DNA of 64,000 nucleotides from Isoetes taiwanensis (GCA_021234155.1 JAJEKV010000073.1:3320001-3384000), one strand, 5' to 3'; shown: positions 32,697 through 44,308, numbered from the stretch's first letter. Numbers and translations: made by a program. Notes: generated from the letters alone by a model not told the origin.

Positions 32697-33938
32697 ATGA
32701 GTGGACAAATTGATTACTTTGCTCTTCAGCAAAGATGTTTGATTGTGGATCAAGTCCATCTTCATCAAGTCGCAGCAGCAGTAGCAACCCATGGAACTGC
32801 AGCATTAATGCATTGTCTTCAGAGGTCAACAATATCCATGGAAGTTCCAACGCCAGAAGTGGTCATAAAAAAGTTCAAAGAGGACATACTTAGAGAGTTA
32901 TCTGGGAAAGTGCTCGAGATGCAACAGACGATGTCCAGCATGCAGCAAAGAAAATTCGTACAATGTTGGAGATGTTACCAATATGGACATATTGCAAAAT
33001 ATTGCCCATTAGAGTCTGTGTACCAAACACATTGTGGGACCTGCAATACCCAAGAAGACGAGATAATTCAAAAGGAGATATTCACAAATTTGGACAATGA
33101 GGGGAACATGCGGATTTGTGTGGAGTGCCAACAACTTATCTTTCTTACAAGACAAGAAGCAGAAGAATTAGAGGAAGTTGATGATTTATTAATGTGTCGT
33201 TACCATAAAGCTACATATGCATCCTCAGAAGTGCTTGAGGAAAGTTCTATTGGAGACTTGGGGCTTGAGGTGGTCAAAGAAGAAAAGACAACACATTTAC
33301 AATATTTGGAGCCCATAGAATATGTGATTGAGCCAGCATTAACGGAGCAACATCCAGTTGAGGGGAAGGTGGTCGAGAAGCCATATCACGTTGATGCAAG
33401 CAATAAAATTGAAATAAACCTGGGAGATTACCAAGAAGAGGAGGACATTTGCAAATTGCTTCGTGCAGAGAATAGACCGATACACAAGCAGGAACAATTT
33501 GAGAAGGGAAAAGACGAGGAAGACTACTATAGGAAAATGATGCACAAAAATTTGAAAAACCAAGAGATAGAATATTTGGACATGCAAGGGGAGCAAATGA
33601 AAGAGAACTTCTATCAAATGGAAGAAGTTGCCAGTATTGTGTGCAACAAATTAAAAGAGATGGAAGGTCAAGATGGGAACACCAGTCAAATAGAAGATGG
33701 AAAGCAAAGCAAGAAGGAAGTTTTGCAAAGAAGGATTATGGAAGTACTGGAGAATATCAAGGAGCGAGAAGGCGCATTTAGAGCCAACATTGATCTGTCC
33801 ATGGAAAGCAAGTTAGAAAACATATTGAATGCGATGGAAGATGACTCAGATGCTCAAGGGGTTGCATGCCCAAAAGTGAAAATGAGGAATTTGGAAACAA
33901 GGCCACCATTATGCTCAAAGATATGGGATCCAGGGTAA
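32697..33938 (+). CDS. Gag-like protein with CCHC zinc knuckle
   Basis: An intact 413-codon frame between the LTRs. Near residue 91 it contains 'CWRCYQYGHIAKYC', a CX2CX4HX4C knuckle of the retroviral Gag nucleocapsid type. Ahead of it is a helical segment 'VVIKKFKEDILRELSGKVLE'. A second Cys cluster (HCGTCNTQ ... CVECQQL) follows. The C-terminal half is very acidic, with Glu/Lys-rich helices that are probably coiled coil. There is no protease motif D(T/S)G. It may package element RNA; no pol is encoded. The start at 32697 is the first ATG of the frame. Confidence 0.7.
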   Translation: MSGQIDYFALQQRCLIVDQVHLHQVAAAVATHGTAALMHCLQRSTISMEVPTPEVVIKKFKEDILRELSGKVLEMQQTMSSMQQRKFVQCWRCYQYGHIAKYCPLESVYQTHCGTCNTQEDEIIQKEIFTNLDNEGNMRICVECQQLIFLTRQEAEELEEVDDLLMCRYHKATYASSEVLEESSIGDLGLEVVKEEKTTHLQYLEPIEYVIEPALTEQHPVEGKVVEKPYHVDASNKIEINLGDYQEEEDICKLLRAENRPIHKQEQFEKGKDEEDYYRKMMHKNLKNQEIEYLDMQGEQMKENFYQMEEVASIVCNKLKEMEGQDGNTSQIEDGKQSKKEVLQRRIMEVLENIKEREGAFRANIDLSMESKLENILNAMEDDSDAQGVACPKVKMRNLETRPPLCSKIWDPG

Positions 33939-34560
33939 GTTTCAAAAACCTTGAGTTCCTCGGGACGAGGAACATTTTCCTCCCCAATAATGTCATCTGC
34001 CAAATCGAGGCAAAAATATGCAAAAAGCATATTAATAAGAATATAGCTCGGGGAATCAAGCTAGCTTAGCGAAGAAAGCTAGGAAAATATGGAAAGAGGA
34101 AGCAAGTAGCCAAGTGATGTGCTACGAGAAGAATTACCCATGAGAAAGATATGGGAAGGAATGATATGGCAACAGGGTTGTCGTGAGAAGAGCACCATAG
34201 AAGAAAATTACCTATGATGAAAAAATAGAGATAACGTGGCAAAATAAAGGCCTCGAATAATGGAGGGGTCAAGTCACGAGATTTGAAGAAGAAAAGATGT
34301 CGAGAATTAAAGGGAGAAAAACCCTTTGGGAAGAACCATGGAAGAAAAGAGAGGATTGCCGGAGCCTTACGGGCAAAGCCAGAAAAGAAATAATGAACAG
34401 AGAAGGATGATAAGTCTGCAATGAATGAGAGCGAGCAATGATGAGGAAAAATTTGGGAAAAGACCTTGGGTTAAGTCACGGAATTCCGAAGGGAAAAAGT
34501 GTTTGGAAAAAGTCTTGGAAGTGAAGCTATCAATGGTGACAAAGAACGGCTATAGGCAAT

Positions 34561-35999
34561 GCTATTTTCACTCTTGCAAGTGAATTTGGGAAGATTATCG
34601 AGCAATCTCTCCCAGCGGATCCCCAGTTCAGTGAACCAGTATTTCTAAGAAGGCTAGGACAAACAAGGAAAGGGAAACATACAGGCATTATAAAAGGGAC
34701 GTTAATCTTTGAGATAAGTTGTGTGTACCCGAATCATCAGGAGTTAGGAAGCTTATTCTCCATGACACACATAACAGTCCCATTGGAGGTCTTGCTGGAT
34801 TCATGAAGACATATTTCAAGATAAGATCTAGTTACTTATGGCCTGCCATGACGAAGCATATTGCCCGCTACATTAGGCAGTGCCAACTTTGCCAGCGGAC
34901 AAAAGCAGAGCAGTTAAGGACGCCAGGCGAGCTTGAACCTCTAGACGTCCCTAATGCAAAATGGGAAGTCATTACCATGAACTTCATTGCGGGTCTTCCA
35001 CGGACACTTAGAGGATTTGATGCCTTGGTGGTGGTAGTCGACAAGCTTTCTAAGATGGCGCATTTCCTGCCATGCCGCACCACCGACACTGCTTTGGATA
35101 CGGCACTCTTGTTCGCCAAAGAGATTTTCTGACTCCATGGGATGCCACGAACCATTATTTCAGATCGTGGTCCTAAGTTTGTAGTGCGTTTTGGAAGGAC
35201 TTCTTTAGCACTATACAAACCAAGCTTGCCATGAGTACGGCCTATCACCCTCAGACAGATGGCCAGTCAGAGCGTACCAATCGCATTATTGAGGATATGC
35301 TATGCAATTACGTATGAAATCAGCAATCTCAATGGGCGGATTACATCCACTTGGTGGAATTTTCCTATAACAGTACTAAGATGGAGTTCTCGAAGATGTC
35401 TCCCTTTATGATCACCTATGGATACCAATGTCCCATTCCAGATACGTGGCATAACCCGGTTTCCAAGGTGGCAGTCTCACAGCAGTTGCTTACGGATATG
35501 CAAGCCTTGGTAGAAGAGGTACATGGTTATCTATTAGCAACACGAAGTCTACAAAAGAGTTTAGCAGACAGACACTGCACACCGTGCAAGTTTCAAGTTG
35601 GTGAATCCGTGTGGTTGAAAAATCAAGGTTAAGCACCAAGCTCAAGATTGGCAATTGCAAGAAACTGGCACAATGATGGGCGGGACCCTTCTAGATTATT
35701 GAACGAATAGGTCCTCAAGCCTATAAGTTGAACTTACCCACTCATCTCAAGGTCCATAAAGTTTTTCACGTAAGCCTTTTGAAGAAGCACACCCCAGATC
35801 CTCATGAGACGAGCAATTAGAAATTGTCCCAGAAGCGCTTCTCGACAGATCATATAAGCAAACGAAAAGAACCCAGATAGTGCAGTATTTGGTTAAGTGG
35901 AAACACTTGCCTACTAAGGATGCCACATGGGTCCTTAAACAAGACCTTGACAAGGCTTACCCCGACTTTATGCGAATGCCAGGGTCGAACTATCCATGA
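34561..35999 (+). pseudogene. Ty3/gypsy chromovirus pol C-terminus: integrase and chromodomain
   Basis: Integrase zinc finger: H..H in 'HDTHNSPIGG' and C..C in 'CQLCQRTK'. Catalytic core: 'MNFIAGLPRT', where the family has 'DF', so the first acidic residue is Asn. Then 'IISDRGPKF' with the second Asp, and 'ERTNRIIED' with the Glu. Later comes 'KVHKVFHVSLLKK', and a chromodomain 'VQYLVKWKHLPTKDATWV' near 35880-35930, ending at a TGA near 35999. There are in-frame stops near 35132 and 35318 and frame changes after 35630. The 5' part (gag, PR, RT) is missing at the junction with the preceding element. Confidence 0.85.
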
Positions 36000-36436
36000 T
36001 GCTATCGACTCCAACTCCAATGGTATGTAATGAATATTTGATCCCACAGGGATCGTGCAGAGGGGTTGGGGTAGACGCACCCTAGGACAGGGGGGAATTG
36101 CATATAGGCATATTAGGATGTGACCGTCTACGGCTATAATAGGAACGTTGCCATTCCTTATGCCGAGACGATTTGCAAGCCTTAGGATTCCCTCATTTTC
36201 ATTTTTTCGTTCATTAAAGGGGGTGGTCCCTTCAACCACAACTTTATATAATTATAATGACTACTGATGTACTGAAATCCTGCAGGTGCGTAGTGCATAA
36301 GACGACATCTGCAGTTCTGTGACGGCTCACTTTAGGAGTCATGATGTGTTTTTTTTTTATGTGTATTCCTTATTGTCTACTGAGGACCTTGTTGTTGTGC
36401 ATGTTAAATGTCTTCTTTGTTATGGTGTGAAAGGAC

Positions 36437-36492
36437 TCATCGTTGATGATCGTTGATGATCATCAACGATCATCATTGTCGTTGATGATCTC
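36437..36492. repeat. Palindromic GTTGATGATC repeat
   Basis: CGTTGATGATCATCAACG is a perfect 18-base palindrome near 36452-36470. It is flanked by two more CGTTGATGATC copies. It lies between the chromovirus pol and its 3' LTR. Confidence 0.8.
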
Positions 36493-36588
36493 GTTGTAAT
36501 CTCCTATGTTTATGAAAGTACCTACCTTTGTATTTTCCTAATAACTATATTACTCTATAATCTATAATGCTGAGGGCAGCATTCTTCC

Positions 36589-38060
36589 AAGGGGAGTATA
36601 ATGTGACGTTCCACATATTTATACGCTATACGTATAATCACTGTGACACATCACCAAGCATGTTGGTCTATAAAAAGGTATTATGGGCTAACATTAAAAG
36701 TGGTTTAAGTTAGCTATACTAAATAATTATAGACTAACTAATTTAATTAACCCAATTAAGCTAATTTACAATATTAATTAGCTAATAAGGGGAGCCACCT
36801 GGCCTAAATTGATCGGGCCAGAGGTGACTTGCTATTCCAATGGGGTAAGCTGGGCCTCCACCCCCAATCTTGCCCATTTTCGATTTGGGGGAAGATTGGA
36901 GAGGGGAGGAGCAGCTTGAGCATAGCAACTAACCTTGAACCATGGATGTTCTTCAAGACAATGGGTCCAGCCAAGACACAGGCCAGTCTTTAGGTAGTTT
37001 GTGTTCTAACCTAACCCTTGTATGAGTAGGTGAATGATTAGACTCTCTTTTATGTTCTATTTGAGATTATCATGGATGGTTTCAATATGAATGTTCTTTT
37101 CTTATGTTCCTCCTGTGTGTTTGGGGATAAAGGGGGGGTAGAGACCTAAAAGATACCTAGGAATAGAGATGTTCCTAGCTAGAACCCTCTAAAACTCAAT
37201 AAATGCCCTCCGGGCTGTCGATGGTATGATGTGGCTGAGCACCAGACAAGGATCATGGTGGGGATGTGGGGGTGGGACCTTGCCTAGCCTGGCTACAAGC
37301 CTCCATACTGTGGCTAGTTCTCGAGTCGGACATTGCGTATGGGCCGAGTATGGATCTGACACCTCCTGGGTCGCAAGATACGTACCTATAGGGACGTCCT
37401 GGGCTCAATAGGCATGCCGGGGCAGCCTATAGATTTTGGGGAGTTAAAGTCGGGTACAGATGCATGGTTGTCAGGCGGAACCACGATCCTCTAGTCACCC
37501 ATGGAAGCACCGTGCTCTGGAAGGGTGTTCCCCATTTCCTGCCTCATCGGACCGGGGAGATGTAACCCGGAGTAGTCTCGTCGGGTGGCTCCATGAGATT
37601 ACGTATCTGGAAGGCTACAGCCATGCCATAGCGTGATTCAGCCTATCTGCAAAGTGTGCACAGGAGGGGCGGATGGAGTGGACTACCCTAGCCATTGTTC
37701 TATGCCAGCCAACGCCATGGTATACCCATGTCTGCTGTTTCGGAGGTCTTGACTGTCAGTTGACCACCATGAGTCTGACTCAGGGTAGAGCCTTATTCTT
37801 GGTGTATTTCCTTTATCATGTTGGTATTCTGTTGTATTCGTAGGGATGCCGATGGGCCACCCTTCGCGGTGGTATATTATTATTTTGTATTGTTGCTAAG
37901 TGCTAACTTGTATGTACGCTTCCGCTATATAGGATTCCCATGGAAGCCGTGGGACGAATGACACCTCCGTGTCCTTCACCCGGACACTTGGCCATCACAA
38001 GTGGTCCGAGTCAGACGGAGGGCCTTTCTGTGGTGATGAGATCGTCATGGGAGTGGAATT
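36589..38060 (+). mobile_element. Chromovirus polypurine tract and 3' LTR (end not fixed)
   Basis: AAGGGGAG (36590-36597) is followed by TATAATGTGACGTTCCACA, where TGTGACG (about 36602) should be the LTR start. The region to about 38.0 kb lacks ORFs, contains TATAAAAAGG at 36671 and the GC-rich arrangement typical of such LTRs. No 5' LTR copy is present, so the right end cannot be set. 38060 is an estimate. Confidence 0.55.
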
Positions 38061-38119
38061 TTCCGTACGTATACGATGGAAGCATCCTATAGGCACGGGG
38101 AGCGTCACAACGAATGGCT

Positions 38120-39202
38120 AGATATACTACTTTTTTGGCCGGATATACCACATCTCAGACTCCATATACATGCGTCCTTTATTCTTAGAGCTTTGCACAA
38201 TGCTTCTTGGCATCCTGATTTAACCAGATTATTGTTTTGGACTTCCTTGGAGACCTTACTCATATATCCCATCGATCCGAGCCCTCGGATCGAGATTCTA
38301 GAGGGGGCGAACATGCATGCATTGCATGCTTTCTCTGGTTGGGAGATCACTACATTAGGCGAGGTTCTTCATCAACGTCTCATCGGTGCTTCCTCGTCTC
38401 TCTTAGCAGTACCTTATTCTCTATTCTTTGAAACCATGTAGGGAAGGGGCTTCTTCCTGCTTGGATTGACCAATTTGGCATTTCTTTCATATTGTGGCAC
38501 GTCATTTCTCGATCTTGCCTCTTCTTTGACCTTCGCCCTCGATCCCATTTTGATAAGGAAGTTCTCTTCTATTCGGGAGGTTTTTGTCGTTTTCATGTGA
38601 GCCCCATTCTAGAATCCTATCGATCCGAGCCCTTGGATCGAGATTCTAGAGGGGGCGAGCATGCATGCATTGCATGCTTTCTCTGGTTGGGAGATCACTA
38701 TATTAGGCGAGGATCTTCATCAACATCTCATTGGCGCTTCCTCGTCTCTCTCAGCAGTACCTTATTCTCTTTTCTTTGAACCCCCCCGGTAAGTGTTTAA
38801 TGTATTTGTCGCCTGGCACGCGTGACCAACCCCTCTATTTGAAGAGGTTTTTCTTTTGTTGTCGCGTGGCACGCGTGATCAGCCCCTCCACTTTGGGAGG
38901 TTTGTTTTTTCACATTTGTTCTAGTGTTGATGATGTGCAGGTACAGGTTGGCAAACGGCAATAGCTTCGACCTCTCCATTTGTGGGCCTTTTGTGGGAGC
39001 GATTTCTCAACCTTACATTTGTTCAAATCCCTTGACGAAGGCTTATCACTAAAAATTTTCCTCGAAAACACGAAAGGGCAGGATCTTTTAATCCCAGTGA
39101 TAAGTTTTCGGCAGGTACACAGACCAAACATCTATTAGCATTGTATTTTCTGGAGTCCAAGTTGCATAATTCGACATTTCCTTTATTTTTCTTTGTGGGT
39201 AG
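38120..39202 (+). repeat. Stem-loop-rich repeat unit, copy A (two 336-bp tandem repeats plus structured 3' part)
   Basis: A core 'TCGATCCGAGCCCTCGGATC' followed by GATTCTAGAGGGGGCGA occurs at about 38274 and again at about 38610. Each time it is followed by a shared 150 bases ending CAGTACCTTATTCTC. Further on are two hairpins with T-rich tails: CCCCTCTATTTGAAGAGG with TTTTTC, and CCCCTCCACTTTGGGAGG. Then comes CTTATCACT (39042-39050) pairing with AGTGATAAG (39096-39104) around a TTTTCCTCGAAAA mini-stem. ORFs here are shared by chance between copies and show no domain. The element type is unknown. Confidence 0.7.
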
Positions 39203-42015
39203 TGTTGAAGGTGTTCCTGGCAAAACCTTCAACCTCAGTGGTTTAGAACCTCCAGGTTGCTTGAGGAAAATGCAAAAAAACCAAGAAGAGTGCCCAAACA
39301 GATGCTGAGAACAGCTTTCCCTAAAGATAAAAAAGTCTGCCTTGCCAAAATGCAAACTAAGGGAAATTTGCTCATGAGAGCAGCACAAGACTTAGAAGGA
39401 TATTGGCAAAAAAGTCAGATGGATTTTGATGAGAGCAAGCTTGTCAAATAAACATCCCTGACCAAGTCAATTTTTGGCCAATATCCCTGGCAGAGAGCTA
39501 GATTTTCAAACTCGATACAGGTGGCTCCTTTTTGAGATCTGAAGCTTCTATCACTTTCTAAAATGTCTGCACACAATGTTCCTGAAAGCCCTTTGCAAAA
39601 AGATATGCCTCAGTTTGGAATTTTGATTTTCTTTGACAACTGCCTGTTACAAGATGTGAACAGTGAATGAATTTGAATCTGCTAGATGTTTGAATGCTCT
39701 TTTTTGCTTTTCTGTAGAATATCAATGCCTACAAAGACTGAGAATGGACTGGTGAAGGCTACTTGATCAGGATATGAATGTAGAGTTGCACTTAGCAGAT
39801 CATTGACCCTGTGATACAAGCTTTGAATAATGCAAATGAGTCAGGCATGCCCCATGATTTCCATGTCTTTAAACTACAAATGCTCATATGCAATGTTTCT
39901 AATTTTCTTCTTTTTAGAACTGAGATGCAAAGGCTAAATAGGGCATGATAGTGATGTCTGTCACGAAATCAATAGGAATCAGTCACAAATTTAACAACAA
40001 GGTTTGGATTTTCATTTAACTCAAGATCACACAAGCAAACAATGATAATTCCAAGCTCTAAGTCTTGGGCACAGGATATCAAAGGTAAATAATCAAGTAA
40101 TCGGCATAAATTTGTGAGTAATTTATGCAGAATATGATGTTTAGAATGTGGGATCAAACTCCAAATATGCAAGCCGGTCCTTTTTCAAGGTAATCAATCT
40201 CTTTTTCACCTCAAACCCCTCGAAATTTCTCTGAGCACAAAAGCCCCTTTAAAATTCCCCTTGTTTCGTCACGTTCTTGGCTAATTCGGTTTAATTCTCT
40301 GTCTTTTAGCTTCTGTGATGTGGAGAATCAGATACATGTAAAGGAAATATGATCGATTATCTACCCGAAAACAAAGAAAATCCCATGGACCTATAATGGT
40401 CATAACTATAGTTGATCCGGGTGACGTGACAAGGGCGCAATAATAAACGGATCCACTTTGAAGTTTACTTATTTCCCTGGCCAATATTCAGGATGTGCCG
40501 AGGTTTTAGGCGATCAACTCGTCGAGGCACACCCGAAAACCGAGGACGAAAAGGGGGAGTAAGGTTCGCGATGTCGAAAGGCAGGGTTGGATTTTGGAGC
40601 TTAGAGTGATGATTAGGTGCTTGCATCAGACGAATTAGACGGATCTTGGCATTTCCGGGATTTAGAGTTCTTGGCAAATCTTGACGAAATATCTCACAGG
40701 CCGAATTCAAACTGGAGGCTCAAGGTATATAACAACGAATAAATCCAATATTATTAATATATAACGTGTAATGTTCACGTGGGCCTCGGTACCTCTACCG
40801 CCCCATACGCCCGGATATTCCACGTGGCAGGGGGTGATTGGCTAAGAAATCTAGGCTGGCTAGGCTTTGGGGGTAGATAGGAAAATGTTTTTGTAAAATA
40901 GGCTAAGGCACGATTCCCAAGAGGCTATGTTTGAGGGCCAAAATAAATGATTTTTTTATTTTCTTTTTTGCAAAAAGGATCTTTTTTGATGCTCTAGAAG
41001 ATGCTGGAGTCTTTTTTGCAAAGGAGCACTTTTGAATTTTGGCCTTGAAAAGGTATATATGGAAGATGATGTGGCATGTGGGCATGATGAGTTGGCAATG
41101 TGAGGATGACATGGCAAACAAAGGTGATGAGGTGTCAAACTTGGCTAAGAACATTTTATCTAGTAAAAACTTGGGATGAGGTGAACATGATGTGTGTGAC
41201 ATGTGGATGATGATGTGGAGGTGTTGGTGATGATGTGGCAAAATGATGTGTCTCCCTTATGGATTCAAACATGTAATTTGAAGAACTTTTGCAAAAAATA
41301 GTATTTCAATGGGGTGACACGTGCGTGGTATGACATGGCAATGTGGATGACATGTATGGTGACTTGGCCTCTTTTGAGTGTTGTCATAGGTCAATTTAAG
41401 CATCAATGCATATAATTTGCATTTTCTAGGCAAATTTTGACTTCAAGTGCTTCCCTTAGGAATTTTTGCATTCTCTCTCATTTTTTGACTTATAGATAGA
41501 TAGATAGTAGTTTTAACGTCATGCCAGAGAGAGGAAGTTGACCTTTGACCATATGTATGACCAAGTCAAGTGAAATTTTGTGCTTCAATGAGATGGTGAT
41601 GACATGGCAAGTGTGTGGAATGTGAATGACATGTTAAGGGGAAGTTTTAACTAGAAAAAATCTTCAAGGCCAATTTTGACTTGGGAGATGAAATGTAGGC
41701 ATGGAACATGGGTCTCATGAGCATACCTTCATGGTGAAGGGTGTGGAGGGTGTAGGATGGGAATCAAAGAATGTAATTATGCCAAGAACTCATATAGTAG
41801 CATCACATACCAAGAACTCTTCAAGGGGTCTTCAAATCTTCAAATTTTGCTTGATTCACCTTCATGATTTGCTTGTGTGACCTAAGTCAAATGTCCTCAC
41901 CTTGCTCTTCAAGTCTTCAAAGTGTGCAAAGATGCATTCTCCTTGTGTATCTAAGTTCAAATCAAAGTGTGAGCATGAGAATATGAAAATATGTCTTGCT
42001 CTTCCATGCTGCCAT
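39203..42015. mobile_element. 2.8-kb insertion interrupting repeat copy A, with GGTAG duplication
   Basis: Compared with copy B (42880-43895), copy A is interrupted after GGGTAG (39197-39202) and resumes after GGTAG (42016-42020) with 'TTCACATATGTGCAG'. GGTAG at both ends fits a 5-bp target duplication. The interior has no pol ORF. It includes a 65-codon ORF at 39257-39451 of unknown kind, and from 40.9 to 41.7 kb many variants of GATGATGTGGCA and GACATGGCA, the same motif as in the LTR at 31.97-32.15 kb. Terminal inverted sequences are not clear. Confidence 0.55.
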
Positions 42016-42135
42016 GGTAGTTCACATATGTGCAGTTATCCACTATATCCACTATTGTAGAAACTTTGCTGAGATGAATGAGAAGCCTATCTATCGGGAG
42101 GTTTTTGTCGTTTTCGTGCGAGCCCCATTCTAGAA
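42016..42135 (+). repeat. Right end of repeat unit copy A
   Basis: The sequence from 'TTCACATATGTGCAG' through 'TTGTAGAAACTTTGCTGAGA' to 'AGCCCCATTCTAGAATC' matches 43778-43895. It therefore marks the shared right end of both copies. Confidence 0.7.
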
Positions 42136-42446
42136 TCATACTTCTGAGAGCTTTTCACATTTTGAAATTGAGAGGATAGAGCTGCGATTTTTTGCTGCAC
42201 TTTTTGTTCGCTAGAAGCCCGTTCCCTCTTCCTGCATATAATATCTGCTTTGATTTTTTGTCTAGTTACTCTGCTTGTGCATAGCATGGACAAAGCATGT
42301 TGCGATTGTGTAGATTGTTTCCATCAATCAATTCCATCTTTATGTTTTACATGTTCTTCTCATTTATCCGGTTTCATTTATATTTTTCTTTTATGACTTT
42401 ATCCATGTTTTGCTCATATATGTTCTCCTTATTTACCTAGAGTTTA

Positions 42447-42594
42447 GATTCTTTTGCTCAATTCCCTATTTTTGCTTTAAATTCAATGCTCTCGTTCATA
42501 TGCCTAATCTTCACCAAAAAGATTCTTTTGCTCAATTCCCTATTTTTGCTTTAAATTCAATGCTCTCGTTCATATGCCTAATCTTCACCAAAAA
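42447..42594 (+). repeat. Perfect 74-bp tandem duplication
   Basis: The unit starting GATTCTTTTGCTCAATTCCC occurs at 42447-42520 and 42521-42594 without visible mismatch, so it is recent. Confidence 0.95.
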
Positions 42595-42879
42595 TAGAAA
42601 ATCCTACAAAAAATATCTACTGGTGATCTTGGATAAAATTTCCAAGGTTGTCAAAACATTCTATATTTTAGTATATATTCCCGAACTGGGTCCTAATCTT
42701 GCTTACACTTTGCAATGCCCCTTTTGGAGTTTGTGACATGTCAAAAGTGGGCAAATATTGACGTAGAGGACTTTAATCCATGTTACATATTGGAAACATC
42801 TCTGCATTGGTTTTCCACATGTTGTCAGCATAGTTTATGGCATTGACATCCAGACTAAATTTATTCTCAAAGCACCAAT

Positions 42880-43895
42880 CCCATTGATCCGAGACATCGG
42901 ATCGCCATTCTAGAATTGCATGTTTTGCATGCATGCGGGCGGCGCATGCCCGTTCTGGTTGGGAGTTCGCTATTTTAGGCACGTTTCTGCTTCGACTTCT
43001 CATCGGCGCTTCCTCTTCTCTCTCAGCAGTACCTTATTCTCTTTGAATTGTTTCCAGGCAGGGGAGGGGCTTCCTCCTGCCTGGTTTGGCCAATTTGGCA
43101 TTTCTTTCATGCTGTCCGTTCTCGGCCTTTAGCCTTCATCCTGTGACCTTCGTCCTCGATCCTAGTTTGTTAAGGAAGTCCTTTGGTATTCGGGCGGTTT
43201 GTTGGTTTCATGCGAGTTCCATTCTAGAATCCCATCGATCCGAGACATCGGATCGCCATTCTAGAATGGGACGAGCATGCATGTTTTGCATGCATGCGCG
43301 GGCGATGCCCGATTCAGTTGGGAGTTCGCTATTTTAGGCATTTTACGCCCGACTTCTCATCGGCGCAGCTCTTCTCTCTCGCCAGCACACCTTATTCTCT
43401 TTGAACCCACCCTCCCCTTCTTTGTTATTGTATTTTTATCGCGGCACGCAACGCGGCGCGAATCACCCCTCCACTCGGGAGGTTTGGTTTGTCTTGTTGT
43501 TTTGTTGGTGATGTGCGTGTACGTTAGTAAGCAAATGACATCTGTTTTTCGACTTTTTCCATTCGTGGGTTTTGGGAGCGATTTTTTATGCCTTTACGCT
43601 TGTCCAGCCCCTCGGCTTAGAAGGCTTATCACTAGGGTTTTCCTCGAAAACCCGAAGGGCTGGGTTTTTAATCCCGTTGATAAGCTTTCTAGGCAGTACA
43701 CTAGCCCAGTCTCTATTAGCATTGTATTTTGTTGGGGTCCAAATGATATAATTGAATTTTCCCTTTATTTTTTATGGGTAGTTCGCATGTGTGCGGCTAC
43801 CCACTATCCACCATTGTAGAAAATCTGCTGAGATGAATGAGAAGCAAGTCTAAGTAGGGCAGTTTGTTGGTTTCATGCGAGTCCCATTCTAGAAT
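42880..43895 (+). repeat. Stem-loop-rich repeat unit, copy B
   Basis: Same layout as copy A: two tandem repeats with ATTCTAGAAT palindromes (42890 and 43220), the CCCCTCCACTCGGGAGG hairpin (43466), then GCTTATCA (43624-43631) pairing with TGATAAGC (43678-43685) around TTTTCCTCGAAAA. Copy B is uninterrupted and ends near 43895. The GCATGC-rich segment (GCATGCATGTTTTGCATGCA) is itself palindromic. Confidence 0.7.
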
Positions 43896-44045
43896 AGACC
43901 ATGCTAGGATTCAACATTGCAAGGCCCTCTACTATCAGTCGCATTTGAGTTCAGCTGCCAGGGGTGCATAATAAGGCGCTAAATTCTTCCATATAAATAT
44001 AAAAATTCATCATATTTATGAGCTTACTGTGAATTGGTACGAAAG

Positions 44046-44118
44046 TTGAGTTCAAACATGTTGCATCGAATTGAGTTCAAACATGTTGCATAGAATTGAG
44101 TTCAAACATGTTGCATTT
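44046..44118 (+). repeat. 25-bp tandem repeat, three copies
   Basis: TTGAGTTCAAACATGTTGCA occurs at 44046, 44071 and 44096 with a 25-base period. It lies just downstream of the ALG1 stop codon. Confidence 0.95.
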
Positions 44119-44308
44119 CTCAGATGTTTTAGTTCAGCATTTGCTACTGCAGATATTTCAAAAATCTTCATTCAGATACAACTGATATATAACAGATTGT
44201 TGTTTGCCCCATAGAACTACAAATGCTACACACAGCTAGTGGCTTTGTATATCTAAAAATTCCTATAGATCACATGCCGCTTCCAATTCTAAGTCGGCTA
44301 AATGATGG

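Larger units (their letters stand above)
30561..34560 (+). mobile_element. Gag-only LTR retrotransposon (TR-GAG type), 3' LTR truncated
   Basis: 5' LTR 30561-32288 begins TGTCGTCTGCC and ends CCACA. The 3' LTR starts at 33991 with TGTCATCTGCC and is collinear with the first about 585 bases of the 5' LTR. It then breaks at 34560, where chromovirus DNA begins. Between them lie a primer site and one ORF (gag-like), with no protease, RT or integrase. The element would need to be mobilised in trans. The 5' LTR contains several (T)GATG(A/T)(C/T)GTGGCA motifs (31970-32150). Confidence 0.85.
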
